Positions 11,253 through 23,800 of a DNA stretch of 64,000 nucleotides are shown piece after piece. Both the position numbers and the translations under genes were made by a program. This stretch comes from Vanilla planifolia. Taxonomy: Eukaryota > Streptophyta > Magnoliopsida > Asparagales > Orchidaceae. Within the stretch, counting starts at the first letter, position 1. Each line of letters begins with the position of its first letter. The notes beneath the pieces were generated by a model. It saw nothing but the letters and a program-made list of their open reading frames with translations, made no database searches and had not been told where the DNA came from. The DNA is taken from assembly GCA_023846275.1 (NCBI GenBank), contig CM043869.1:41566737-41630736 (forward strand), in the 5' to 3' direction.

Positions 11253-13040
11253 AGCTCTGTCGAGCTTGGACGTGGAAGACTTGATGTTCCAAGAAAAGCA
11301 GCGCTAACAATACAGCCTTTGAGAACTCAAATCCCAACTGCGCGATGATACAAATGCCTTTTCCCCATACTGAATCGACTAGAATCCATAAAGGAGACGA
11401 GAATAGCGAACGACAACGAAGGCACACCATCAAGAGAGGAAAAAAAACAAGGGACCATTAAGGCATGGAATCGTTGGCTCCTCAAAACCGCTCTCAAACA
11501 AAGTAAATTAGCATTCGGAGCTGATTTGTCCTGTAACTCACATAAAGTATTTTGTTTGAAATGTTCGTTGCATGTCGGAGAGAACATAGGTGCCAAAGGA
11601 AAATGGGAGAGAAAACAGGTGCCACAGGAAAATGGGAGAGAAGAAAGGATTTTGTTGAGGGAGTTCACGTCTGCAGAATTGCTGTTTTAAACCTGCTGCA
11701 AAATCTAAGCTTTCTCCGGACGGCGTTTTACCTCAAAAGATATTTTAGAAATATCTTTTATCTTTTGAAAAGAAAAATGTTATGCCTAATTAATCCGTCG
11801 CAAAAAGAATACAAGTTCAAATTTAAAAATTTTTTTTTTTTTTGTCCATGTTTCTTTGTTGTTTTAAGATAAAAGATAATTCTTATAACTCAAAATGGTA
11901 TTTTTAGTAAATTGATTGTACTATAACAGAATAATAAGAGATTCCCTTTCCATGGCAAAAAAAAAAATTCTATAATTTATTTTTAATGCTCTTATATTAG
12001 AAAAAAAAAAAAAAACAATTTTTAGATTCATTTGATTGAGCAATAGTGATTAAAGCACGGTATGATGAAATACAGCAGGACTGTTGAAGTGGGAACATGT
12101 AATGGAAATATAATAACATTTGATAAGAATAGTTAGAATAAGTTTTTAAGTAAAATAAATTTATTCTTTTTTTTTTTTGAGAACATGATAAAACTAAATT
12201 GTGATACTTATATATAGTATATAATAATTTAATTTTTTTATAACGTAATTGGGTCTGTTAATAGAATTTAAATCGTAATGTTTTTAAAAATTATATTTAA
12301 ACATAATATAATAAATTTGAATCATAATTATAAAAATTCTAAAACAAATAATATCTTAAAAAGTATGTTTTGTAACTAAGTTTTTTAAAATTTGCGTATT
12401 ATTAATATAGTTATAATGAACAATATTTTTTATAAAATTAGGTTTTGTTCAACAAGAGTTCTTTAAAAAGTAATTTTTTTTTATTTCAATATAAAATCAT
12501 CAAAATTTTATCAAACTTTTATAAATATTTCTTATCTCTTATAAAAATATTTTTTCAAAAGCAAATTTTAGATACATATTTTTTAAAATATCATTTCAAT
12601 TGCAAAATCTTCTACCAAATAAAATCAAAGGCTGAAAAAATTGAAATGAAATTTTAATAATAAAATTTAAATTATACTCATAATTTTATGAGATAGATTA
12701 TTAAGAATATTTTAAATTTATAATATAATTATAATTAAACATTCTATAGAATCTCTAATCATATTCTCTCTCAGATTGTCTCACGTCACGTTTTTTTCGT
12801 TGTCTTCTTGTTCTAGTGCTAAAGTCCTCTTAATTATGATGAGGAAATCCCCTATCCAATAATTTACAATGAGAATCATTGATGAAGCGTCTTTCATTTC
12901 ATGTCCCCTATGATCATTCTATGTTTATATAAATGAGAGCATTTTTTCTTTCGATTAATATTATATTTGATGATGATAGTTGAGATTAAAGCAAAATTTT
13001 TTAAAATAAGTTTAAAAAAAAATATATTTTTATAATTAAC
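11253..13040. other. Upstream region of the C2H2 gene, then AT-rich DNA
   Basis: Immediately upstream (11253-11700) is moderate-GC DNA that probably holds the 5' UTR and promoter of the minus-strand C2H2/PARP-like gene. Beyond it the DNA is AT-rich with many A or T runs. No further gene is supported. Confidence 0.45.
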
Positions 13041-13045
13041 ACATA

Positions 13046-13047
13046 CA

Positions 13048-13085
<38 letters not shown>

Positions 13086-13086
13086 T
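13046..13086. repeat. (CA)n(TA)n compound microsatellite
   Basis: An acacac run is followed by tatata, about 40 bp in all. It is a simple repeat in AT-rich noncoding DNA. Confidence 0.9.
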
Positions 13087-13599
13087 AAAATCATTTGGTA
13101 AACTTTGGATACTTTGAAGTTGAAAAGACAAATGTCTTTATTATTAGTGCTAAATAAATAAATCTTAAATGCATATTATTTGCATGTTATGGTCTTGATA
13201 TGCTCAAGCTATTTGAGAACAAAATTTTATTAATGTATTTGATTGCAACAATATACTTGCCTTGTTTGGGAGTATGTTGATAATGGACGGCCTTCAAACA
13301 TTATTTTATTGGTGTTTTTTAATTATAAATTGTAAAGTGGTGGTTAACCATTTTTTTTTTCATATATTGCTTGTGCTCTCTTCATGTTCATTAAACACCC
13401 AATTGATAGGGGCCTCACTAATGCCTACTTTGTTGTTGATTTGCATCATCGATTTTGCAATTATGTTGTAAATTTAGTTATGTTGTTGAATAATTGATTT
13501 TCTTGTGTTCATATTCATTTCTCTCATAGGGTCGTTATCACCTCTTCGTCCATTATTTTTTTTTATTAGCTTGATGGTTCCCTTGACTTGAAACCTCCA

Positions 13600-14170
13600 A
13601 GTTTATTTTCTATTGATGATGGTGATGGCTAGCACCAAATAAAGCTCTACTCATGTGAGATAAGAGTCTCAAATTACTCCTTTCTATACTCTCAATTATC
13701 AAAATAATTGCCTCACTGCTCAAAGATTTGTGCTTCAATAGCTCATTATTTAATAAAGGGCTTGTAAATTTTTCTACTTCTTGGGAAAACTTAATGACCT
13801 CTTCTTTGATCATGTTCATTATTATTCTCCTCACATTGTTAGAGAAGCCTTCTTTTTTGGCATATGAACTAGTGTAGGAAACAATAGATTACCTTACATC
13901 GTTATGCTTAATCAAGGAGGAGCTTCTTAATTTTTTTTTTTTTTTGCTTAGCTTCAACAATGACCTTTTTGAATATAAAAAATGCATCATGGATAAATTT
14001 GAGGACATTTTGCTATAAATGATTCAATGCAACACAAGTTGGATCGAAGCTTTTATTAAACCCTTGGACCTTCATATATAATTGACTTAATTCCGATCTT
14101 GATTTCTCATAGGTCATTATTTGTTGTTGATAATCTTGTATCTATCACAAAATACTAAATAAATAAATTA
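13600..14170 (-). pseudogene. Decayed coding-like stretch, family unknown
   Basis: On the minus strand several adjoining frames look protein-like and are interrupted by stops and a poly-A run. One block near 14160-13960 reads YEKSRSELSQLYMKVQGFNK and then FDPTCVALNHL. Another, near 13830-13620, reads EEVIKFSQEVEKFTSPLLNN and then ESIERSNLRLLSHMSRALFG. The charged heptad-like pattern suggests a former coiled-coil protein. I cannot assign a family, and chance open frames in AT-rich DNA are possible. Confidence 0.3.
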
Positions 14171-14810
14171 ATAAAAATATTTTTTTTTTATCATTTAGAC
14201 TTTTTAACAATTTATCATTAAATATTTTTAGATCATTGACACATGTAAATCAATAGTAGTATGATTTTTCAAGATTAATTTGAATTATCTAATCAACTTT
14301 ATAACACATAAATCTTTGATTCTTGAATACCTTTTAGGTGATTTTCTATACCATCTTCTTACTATTTGTTTAATCATTTTTTTTTCATTGTTTGGATGAC
14401 AATATTTTCTAACATCTTTGGAGAGATTTTTCAAGACCATTTCTTCTATTAACCCTATAAAAAATTGTGAGATCAATGATTAAGGATTTGAGATTATAGA
14501 TAAAAAAATTATGATCACTTGAGTGCATTTCTTCTTTTTTATTTTTAATATATATATTTTTTTTCTCTCTATTTTTATACGTTCTTTAATTGTCACGTGC
14601 AAACAATATTTATACTTTAAGATGAAGTCACGGTGAAATAATCCTGACATTTAGTGTAGCTTTTCTGCACAATTCATCAAACAAGCGAGAAGAAACCTTA
14701 TTCACGCGTGGAATTTCCCCTCATCGAATTGCTGTAAAGTTTCTTCACTCATAAAAAAAAATGAAGAAGCTTCGCATAAACATGGAGGTTGCATTATTCT
14801 TAACAGGAGC

Positions 14811-15466
14811 TCAGGGATGAGGCTGCTGCGGTCTTCCCATCGGCCTTCCCTCTTCCCAGTATGCCACAGCAGAGACATAGTAGGCTGTGCAGAACAGTCC
14901 ATGGACGAAGCAAAGGATCCCTCCGATGGAAAGGAAATGACGGTGCCCGAAACCACAACTAGCCTTCGATTTGGAGTTCGACAACGCTCCTATCATCAGC
15001 AACGAGAAACCCACCAAGAGGACGATCCTACAGTCCAAGAAAACCTCTTCTCACCGAAAAATTGGATTTTTTATTCGAGCAAACAAACGATCTTACCATG
15101 AGATAGCAAGAGTAGCCGCAGCCATTTGCCTGTTTGCTGAAGAACGTTCGAATTCCTCCCTGGAGCAGATGCAGATGCACCCGCCGAGAAGGTTGGCCAT
15201 CACATGCGCGGCCGCAAGTATCACCGCTGCGGCGAGGCCAAGTCTGTAGGCCTGATAGACCGGCTCCTTGCACTCGAAGATTAACACCCTCAAGTGCTTT
15301 CCCTGTCCCAGAATTTAGACAAGCCGAAACGAATCGGAAAAAATGAATCAAACCTGGGTTGAGTTACCTTGTTTTGAGCTACCTCTGCTTCTATGCCAAG
15401 GACTCCTGCAACGACGTCCATGACAACAACCAAGAGGCAGACGACGAAGCCGCCGGCCCTTGCCAT
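14811..15466 (-). CDS. DUF1218 four-transmembrane protein (MWL/VCC-like, three exons)
   Basis: Exons are 15368-15466, 15097-15302 and 14811-15027, with GT-AG borders joining in frame to give 173 aa. Exon 1 (MARAGGFVVCLLVVVMDVV..) is the first membrane helix. Exon 2 holds KHLRVLIFECKEP, a helix with AAAHVMANLLGGCIC and the SREEFERSSANRQ loop. Exon 3 holds the third and fourth helices with HRHFLSIGGILCFVHGLFC. Conserved Cys residues and the four-helix layout are those of DUF1218. Members of the family affect secondary-wall lignin (MODIFYING WALL LIGNIN) or vein patterning (VCC); which applies here is unknown. An ATG 33 nt upstream in frame (15499) is possible, but relatives start at MARAGG or MAKVGG. 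Confidence 0.85.
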
Positions 15467-17912
15467 GTCTTGGATGTGACCGAAGGGGATTGACGTCAAG
15501 ATGTGTTTTGCACTGTTTTCTAATGCCCAGCAAAGTGTTGTTCATTTTGGGATGAATATAAAGGAAAAGAAAAATGATGCCGAGAATGAGGTTCCATGAA
15601 GTGAACAGCCAAATGATGCTTTTGAGCTTTTCGTGTTCAGCTTTGCTGTTTTTCTTTTAAAGTTGATTCCTTTGGAGTGGAAGCAAGCAAAGCATGGTAT
15701 AACTTTGGACAGGCAAGCATGCATAAACTGTTGAAATACAATTACGATCAGAATCATTTGCTGCCTATCTTACCAACCTCCTCAGGTTGTCAATCGTTTT
15801 ATTCTTTTTCTTTGTCAAAGAGACAGATAAAATGGAGCGCAACAAATGACTCTACTTCTTTTGATCAACTCTTCTTCTTGAGAAATAATATGAAGTCTTC
15901 AAAAGCCTCGACTATTTTAACTTATACAACTATTAGGTAATGAACAATGTTTGTTTTCTAACAAAAACTAAGACGATTTGTGCATTCTAATCTTTTCTCA
16001 AGTGAAAAAGCTCAAACGCCTTTATAAAAACAAGGCTATTTTATTTTACAGACGTTTGAGCAAAAAGCTCATGAAAAAATAGTAGATCATTTTCACTAAA
16101 CATGCTTGACATTGTTAACGAACAGCTAATCAAACTTATCCGATATTTTGTGAACACAATCACGAAAACTTTACATCATTACAAGTTGGGGTGATAAATA
16201 ATAAATAATTCATTCACTATCAATGATCTTATGAATGAATATTCTTCACAATGGAAAAAAACTTGGAGTTTTACACATCAAGTGCAGACTTTACTTGTGT
16301 GAACTTGTACTCCAACCCAACTTATCGATTATTGTTTGATTTTTTTTTGACTAAAACAACATTCCCACAATAGGTAAATTCATTGTGATTGATATGATTA
16401 TAATAAAGATCAGATTGATAATATTAATAATGATAAAATAAAAAATAAATATTAAATATTAAATTTAAATGATGATTTTTGTTAGATGTAAATCTACAAA
16501 AGAGTTGAAAAAATTTAATATAAAAGAACATTAACCCTCTCACAAAAATGATAAAATTTTTTAATCTCTTATAAAGAAAGAATATTTTTTTCAAGAAAAA
16601 TCTTTGGCTCGCTTATGCTCATTTTACGTTTATAAATCATAAATAATTTATTTTTAATGTTAAAAGTTTTAAATTTATAATTATATTCATTACAATCATA
16701 ATCATATAATTTTATATTTAAATAGATATTAAATATAATCTTTTAAAAATTGATAAAGTTAAATATTATATTTAAATTCATGAAATAATGATAGATAAGT
16801 ATGATTTGGATTACATTTAATAATTTTAGTATTCAATATTTTAAATTATTAGTTGGTCAAGATTGGAAGATATGTTTTTAAGGTGAGTTTTAAAAGCCGT
16901 GATTTTAATAAGTTAACTAAAAGCATTTTTCTTTTGGTGCTACTAAACAGAAGAACTCGTCACAACTAAAGTTTTTCAAATGAGAATACTAAGTTCAATT
17001 CCGCGGACACGGCCTGCATGAAACTTATCCCTTTTGTTTAAATGGCCGGCAGCCTTTGTTGAATTGGGTGATTTTGTAAAAAACAAAAGCTGCCTCCTAT
17101 GGCAAAATATTCTTTTAGAAGGGGAAAAATAAAAACAAAAGAATTCTAGTTAACTTCCTTCTCCTTTTTATATGTTCCACATCACGCTTGCCCTTATATG
17201 ATTTGCTCCTCCAATGGTTTGTCTTAGGCTAAGATCCTACTGGACCAAGTGGCCACGCCATAAGAGTCACATACTCTTTATATTGGAGAGATGAGTTATT
17301 GAGATACGACGCCTATGAATTATTTGATCCTAATCAAATAATCGACTTTAATACTAATTTTTTGAGGAATATATTGTCTAAAAAAGTACATAAATGCTCA
17401 TCATTTAATAAGTCAATGTACTACGTCGTTACTTATAAGGCCAATTTATTATTGTATTCAATATGGAAAATTCTTTGTGTGCTTAACAAAGTTATATATT
17501 CTAAGGACAATATTAGTGAATACTTTTTCAAAAAATGTTTTAAAAAAATTTTATTTTTTCAATTTAAAAAATATCAAAATCGTAATAAACCCGGTCATCA
17601 CTCACATAAAGCTTTTTCTCCGTTTTTTTAAAGCCTATTTTAAAGTTTCCTCTTTTTTAAATTAAAAAATTTAAAAATGTTCTAAAGGAATTAGAAAATA
17701 TGGCTGGTCATAATAGGATAGGCAAATGACTCTTCCACCAGAATTTTGTTCATATAAAAACTATTTTTTATTGTTATATTACTTTAAACATTTTTTTAAT
17801 TTACAAGTGGCTATGAGAACCAAGTCATTAAGAAAGAAAACCTTTTGAGAAAGAATCAGTTGACGCGAGTGTAACGGTGGAAATGCAGAAGACATTATAA
17901 TATGCTGCATCA
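15467..17912. other. Intergenic region between the DUF1218 gene and CRK-A
   Basis: This is the shared upstream region of two divergently transcribed genes. It is mostly AT-rich, with no further gene supported. Short open frames at 15677-15940 and 17299-17631 have no known domain. Confidence 0.5.
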
Positions 17913-17919
17913 TATAAAT
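17913..17919 (+). promoter_or_regulatory. Likely TATA box of CRK-A
   Basis: TATAAAT lies 127 nt upstream of the CRK-A ATG at 18040, a usual distance for a plant gene with a short 5' UTR. A WRKY-type TTGACG core lies ~50 nt further up at about 17860. Confidence 0.5.
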
Positions 17920-18039
17920 GGAGAAGGCTTCATAAGAACTCTTTAAGCATGGGTTAAATATTCATAAACAAAATTGCCGAACGCGTTGGAGAAAATTTAT
18001 GCTGAAATTCTTTAAAATTTGGGAAAATATCAAAGAAAA

Positions 18040-20801
18040 ATGGTAGCTTACAGTATGTCTTCTTTCTCTTTCCTCCATCTCCTCGTTCTGCAGATCATCC
18101 TCTTCTATGTCGCCGCAACTTATTCGCAGAGCTTGCCGTACGTAAATTACTGCTCCGGCAGCAGTTTCAACTCCTCCAGCTCCTATGCCAGTGATCTCCA
18201 ACTCCTCCTCGATAACCTCACCCACGCTGTCTCCTCGTCGTTTTACTTCACGCACGCAATCGGGACAACTCCGTTCCCACGCATCTCGGCCCTCGAGCAG
18301 TGCCGGCCGGACACAACCGCCGCCATCTGTGCTGAATGCCTCGACTACGCGGTCAATATTGGCCTCACCAATGCCAAAGGCGGATGCGGCAGCAACAGTT
18401 CTGCCTCCTTCCGCTACGACTACTGCGTTCTTCGCTACTCCGACATGCCCTTTATGGGCCTCCTTCAGGAGAATATGGTCGTTACAATATCATACAGGGC
18501 AAACATGTCTGATAACCCGGATTTTGACAACCGCGTTCGGAATCTGATGGAGAAGCTCCTGCCGGAGGCGGCCACGGCAGAGACAAGGTTCGCTACCTCG
18601 GTGGCGAACAAATCCGGATTCGAAACGGACATATACGGGATGGCTTGGTGCACAATGGACCTGCTCAACGACGACTGCTTGCAATGTCTGAAGCGTGCGG
18701 TGCCCAAACTTCAAACCGATAGGAATAGAAGCACTGTGGCGAAGGTGAGCTGCGTGGTGAGGTTTTCGACCTTTCCTTTCCTCCAATTGCCTCTCCAGGC
18801 GGCGCAGGATCCCGATTCCCCCGGTTCTGATTTTGTTGGGAACAAAACCGATCTCGGCGGGAAAGGTGAGTCGGATTAAAGTCCTATTTCATCAAGACTG
18901 TTCTATATAAATTTTCGATCACAAATATGTAAGATTAGCCAATCCGGATTCCATATGCGTCGAAATTTCGACCCAGAGCTTTAGGGAAATCTCAAGCTGT
19001 GCCCGTAAAACGAATGTTTATGTTGAGAAATCTAGCATGAATCGTTTTCTTTTTTAGATGAACTCGAGGATGAGACGAATGGTACATGAATCACAACTCA
19101 AACACTGTCGTAGGCATGAACTTTTGCTTTTATCAGAAACGAAATGAAATTTTCTTCACATGTAGGTCGAGTCAAGATGTCGAGGAGAATTACCATTATA
19201 GTTTCGTTCTCTGGATTCCTTGTGTTTGTAATCTTCTTTGGGATCATTATTATTGTGAGGAGGGTGAGTAGAAGGCCGCAAACACCAATATTGTTTACCT
19301 CAACCGAACCATATAAGTCAAGCTGTAAGAACATGTTCTCTTCTTTGGTCTGAACCGTTACATCTAAATCTTAAAGCACATTCTTCGAGAGTATTTCTGG
19401 TTAAAAGAAGCAAATATTTTGTTTGCAGGGCACGCCGAAGATGAGATGATGCAAGGGATTCAAACTTTGTTAATTGATCTGGATGTTATTAGAACTGCCA
19501 CACAGAATTTTTCCAAAGGCAAGAAGCTCGGAGAAGGTGGATTTGGAGAGGTTTACAAGGTGCAAATGCATGTCTTCTTCGCAATTCTTTTGTTTCTCTT
19601 TCGTTGATGGTTAGTTTTACACAAAACAGAACTTATTTTCATGACATGAATTTCAATAGGGAACGCTGGAAGATGGGCGGGAAATTGCCGTAAAGAGACT
19701 CTCGAGAACATCAAGGCAGGGATTGAAGCAACTGAGCAATGAGGTGGCCTTTATGGCCAAGCTGCAGCATAGAAACCTCGTGAAATTGCTAGGTTGTTGC
19801 TTGCAAGATGAAGAAAAACTTCTTGTTTATGAATACCTCCCGAACACTAGCCTCGATAAGTATTTAACAGGTATGATTCTTTTTCTTAGATCCTTAAAAC
19901 CCTCATATGTTTCATTCTTTGGGCCTGCTATTGATCACATTATATTCATACAAAACTTCAAAGATCCAGTTAGAAGAACGCAACTCGATTGGGGAACACG
20001 CTACAAGATCATCGAAGGGATTGGCAGAGGCCTTCTTTATCTGCACCAAGATTCAGTTGTTAGAGTTGTTCATCGCGATCTGAAAGCAAGCAACATCTTA
20101 CTCGATGTCCACATGAACCCCAAGATTTCGGACTTCGGCATTGCAAAGCTTTTTAACAATGATGAAACCCGAGGACTCACAAGCCATGTTGCAGGCACAT
20201 TGTAAGTGCATCACTACTTAAGAAATCTTGATATGTAATACAGAGCAGAGGGATAGAGCTAACTTGCCATGGACTCAGCTGCCTAATAACTTTGAAGAAT
20301 CATACGCTTGATTGAGCTTACATTGTAACAATCTGTTCCTCACTGCAGTGGATATATGTCACCAGAGTACGCTTTGCATGGGAACTATTCTCCAAAGTCA
20401 GATGTGTACAGCTATGGAGTTCTAGTGTTGGAGATCATTGCAGGAAGAAGTAATGGTTCAAACACAGGAACTGCTTTAGACCTTCTCAGCCATGTAAGGA
20501 TTTGCTGTTTCTTGATAATATAAATGTGAATTCTTTGGTGTTAACTCCAATTCATTTACTGTTGGGTCAGGTTTGGCATTGCTGGAATCAGGAAATGGCT
20601 TTGCAGGTGGTTGATGAATGCCTGGGCGATCGATACCCGGTGGAGGAAGCACTGAGATGCATTCAAATTGCTTTGCTGTGTATCCAAGAAGACCCAGCTC
20701 TACGACCAGACATGTCTTCTTTGGTAGCTATGCTTAGCAAACAATCTGTCATTCTATCAGATCCATTGATGCCCACCTTTCTTTCTCAAATACAAGTATA
20801 G
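18040..20801 (+). CDS. CRK-A: cysteine-rich (DUF26) receptor-like kinase, complete
   Basis: Seven exons: 18040-18865, 19166-19324, 19429-19559, 19660-19870, 19964-20201, 20349-20493 and 20571-20801, giving 646 aa. All borders are GT-AG with matching phases. Exon 1 has a signal peptide and two DUF26 domains, each with C-X8-C-X2-C ([13 protein letters not shown] and [13 protein letters not shown]). Exon 2 is the membrane helix ([18 protein letters not shown]). Exons 3-7 form a Ser/Thr kinase with the glycine loop [17 protein letters not shown] lysine, [14 protein letters not shown] and the C-lobe Arg (LRPD), so it looks catalytically competent and RD-type. CRKs sit in the plasma membrane and act in stress, immune and redox-linked signalling; the ligand here is unknown. 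The ATG at 18040 is the first in frame. Confidence 0.93.
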
Positions 20802-23800
20802 TTAAATTGTTGAACAGAAATCCTCGTTTACTTTTACCAGGTGAAATGAGAAAGGTAGGACCTTTGTTGGCGAATCAGAACAAATATTACTGTTGAATGG
20901 CTTCACGCAAAAACCCAATTGGTTGACTAATTGGAACGACACGTCTTGTTCCTTCGTGAGAGCACCGTTGGATTATCTTCCTATTGTTTCTACCTTACAA
21001 TGTTTACATTTTTTATTTAATATTTTATTTATTTAAAAAGATAAATATAATATTTTAAATATGATGTTGATATAAGATTTGAATTTGATATAACAAATTT
21101 GAAAGATATATAATAAACCTTAGAGATATGTTAATTTAATATATAATTTATATTTTTTAAGTCAATTATCGTTTTCATATGTAAATAGCAACCTTAAATA
21201 TGACAAAAGAAATAACATGAATTGTTAGAACTAGTTTCCTCTACGATTGAGAGTCATTTGATAATAAGTTTTGTTCCTTCAATTTTAACAATGATCAGAC
21301 ATTGTCTCGAGGATTAGTGCTTCAATTTCATATCATCATCATTGTATGTTGATAACCTTTCTTTTGATGTAGAAGTTAAGATCTTTGATGTATTATCAAT
21401 TTAATTATTTTTATAAATTTATTTAATTAGAGAGAAATTTAGACTATCACTTTTGTTAAAAGGTTATGATTACATTTTTGAATTTGACAGAAAGAAATTA
21501 TTGTTTTAAAAATCTTTTTTTAAATTAAAATTTAGTAATTATAAAATTGTTGAGTTAATAAGTATGCTAAATAAAAATGTAAAAGAAAAATAGAAATTTA
21601 TGATTTTAAAATATATTATAATAAAATATTTTATACTTGATAAAAATAATTTTGAAAAAAATTATATATATTTTTAATTAAGTATTGTTAAATATCATAA
21701 ATTAAATGATGACAAAAAAATAAAAGTGATAAAAGAGTTTTTTTTTGTGATTAAGTCTAACCTATGTCTACATTCACTCCTAGTCATCCTAGTCATTATT
21801 CTACTAATGATGCCACTTCTTTTATTGTAGCATTATTAGGTAACATTTACAAATTATACATTTTTTTCTTGACAGATATGGGTTTACCATCACAACTATA
21901 ATTATAAAACTTATAATATTGAAGCACAATACAAAATAATAATTAATCATAATATTTCACAATTCACTTATAAAAAGCTTATATGGCATAAGTCTATAAA
22001 TTATAATGTTGGAATACTTGTATACAATTGAAAAATATTAAAACAATATAAATAACATAGTTTTGAAATATTAAATCTAAAAAGATTTATCAATATGCCC
22101 TAACGTTATTAAGAAAAATAGAATGAACAAATATTTTACATTAATTATGATTTTTTTAGAAAAAGATAAAAAAATAAATAATCAATTGTAAAAAAATTAT
22201 CAATAAGATATGCAACCAAAGAAAAAGTTTAAATAAAGAGAAAAAATGAGTCACAAGCATAGCTCTAACTGAGGCGTTGAAATCAAATTACAATTTTCAA
22301 TTTTGCACATTTTCTTCTCAAAATATTGATGTAGTAAGATTAAATTAATCTAATTTCAACTTCTAAGGCTCCTCTATCTATATTAGAATATTTTAGATTA
22401 AAATAGAATTTTTCTAACGACTATAAGGATCCCCAAAATAGACATTAGCATTTCAACATTCAAAACAAATGCAAACAGCTTTTTAGAATACTGATTAAGA
22501 GCAAGAACAGTGATCACCATATGATCTAAGTGGATGAAACAAGGACCGCTCGGATCAGCATATTGAATAAAGAGTCTAGATCTAATCTTGATGTTTAAGA
22601 GTTTTGTTCACAAAGGCGGAGACGATCTCAACCATTTGATCACGTTTTATGAGTGGACAGCAACATGAAATGCATTGTTCACAAATAGATCTCAGTCATT
22701 CGATTAGGATTGTTAGATGGATGGTTAGATGAAATCTATTATTCAAAAAGTGGTCACGAACCAGATTGTTCGATCGCAAAAACATGCGATCAGATAACGT
22801 TGAGTCGGTCCAGCTTTGGATACAAGAGTTATCGAAATCTTAGTCCCAAATGTTTTAGTAAAAATGTATATTTCTTGTCATAAGCATTCCTCTACTCTTA
22901 TAATTAAAGCTAGTACATGGTGTTGGCTCTCACCTTATGTATTCGAGAATTCATGCCCTGGGCTACTTGCGTGCTTTACCGAACTTCTTGTTACATAAGT
23001 AATGAGTCCAACCTGACCCACTTTGTTACTTAATATTTCACGAGTCATTCATGACTCGTTATACTTCCAAACTACATTGGATTTGATGAGACTCGATCCT
23101 GACTCGACTCGATTCACAAAATCTCCTTACCCACGACTCCTTGGGCCCATTGTTGAGCACTTTGGGCTATTGACTTGAGCCCATGGGTTTAGCCGTGTAT
23201 TGGGTTCTTTGGCCAATTTTTTTATTTTCTAAAAATATCTTTTATATATTTATTATTATTACTTATTATTTTTAAAATCAATTTTCTAGTTATTAAAATA
23301 ACAAAACATTAATACAATTATTAAAATGATAATATGTAAGAAGTCAATATTAATGCATATAAATAAATAATGTTATGAAGCTTAATTATATTATATATAA
23401 CCAAGTGATATGATAAATAATAAAATCAGTAGATGTTTTGGAGATGGACTCCTGATAATCAATTACTCCATTAGAGCATAACCATCAACATAGATTAGTA
23501 TTACTTCACTTGTAGATTGTTTCATGCGACATCTAATCCAAGCTCTTTAATTGATTGATCTTATAAGAGTTTGAGATGCATAACTTAGAAAATACTCAAA
23601 AAAATATTAGTGAAATTAACACAATTATTTTGTTATCATCAAATAAGTGGTATCATGATCAAAGGTATAATACTTTTGAGTTTGTAAAGCTACATCGATT
23701 TTTAGGAATACTTAAAGGGATAATTAATTATATGTATTGTATAATGAAATATTGAGAAAATTATTTTAATTTCTATCTTTGATTAAGTCAAGAAAGCATC

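Noticed and set aside
18185..18547. Alternative-frame open reading inside CRK-A exon 1
   Set aside because: It is a shadow of the DUF26 exon in GC-rich DNA.
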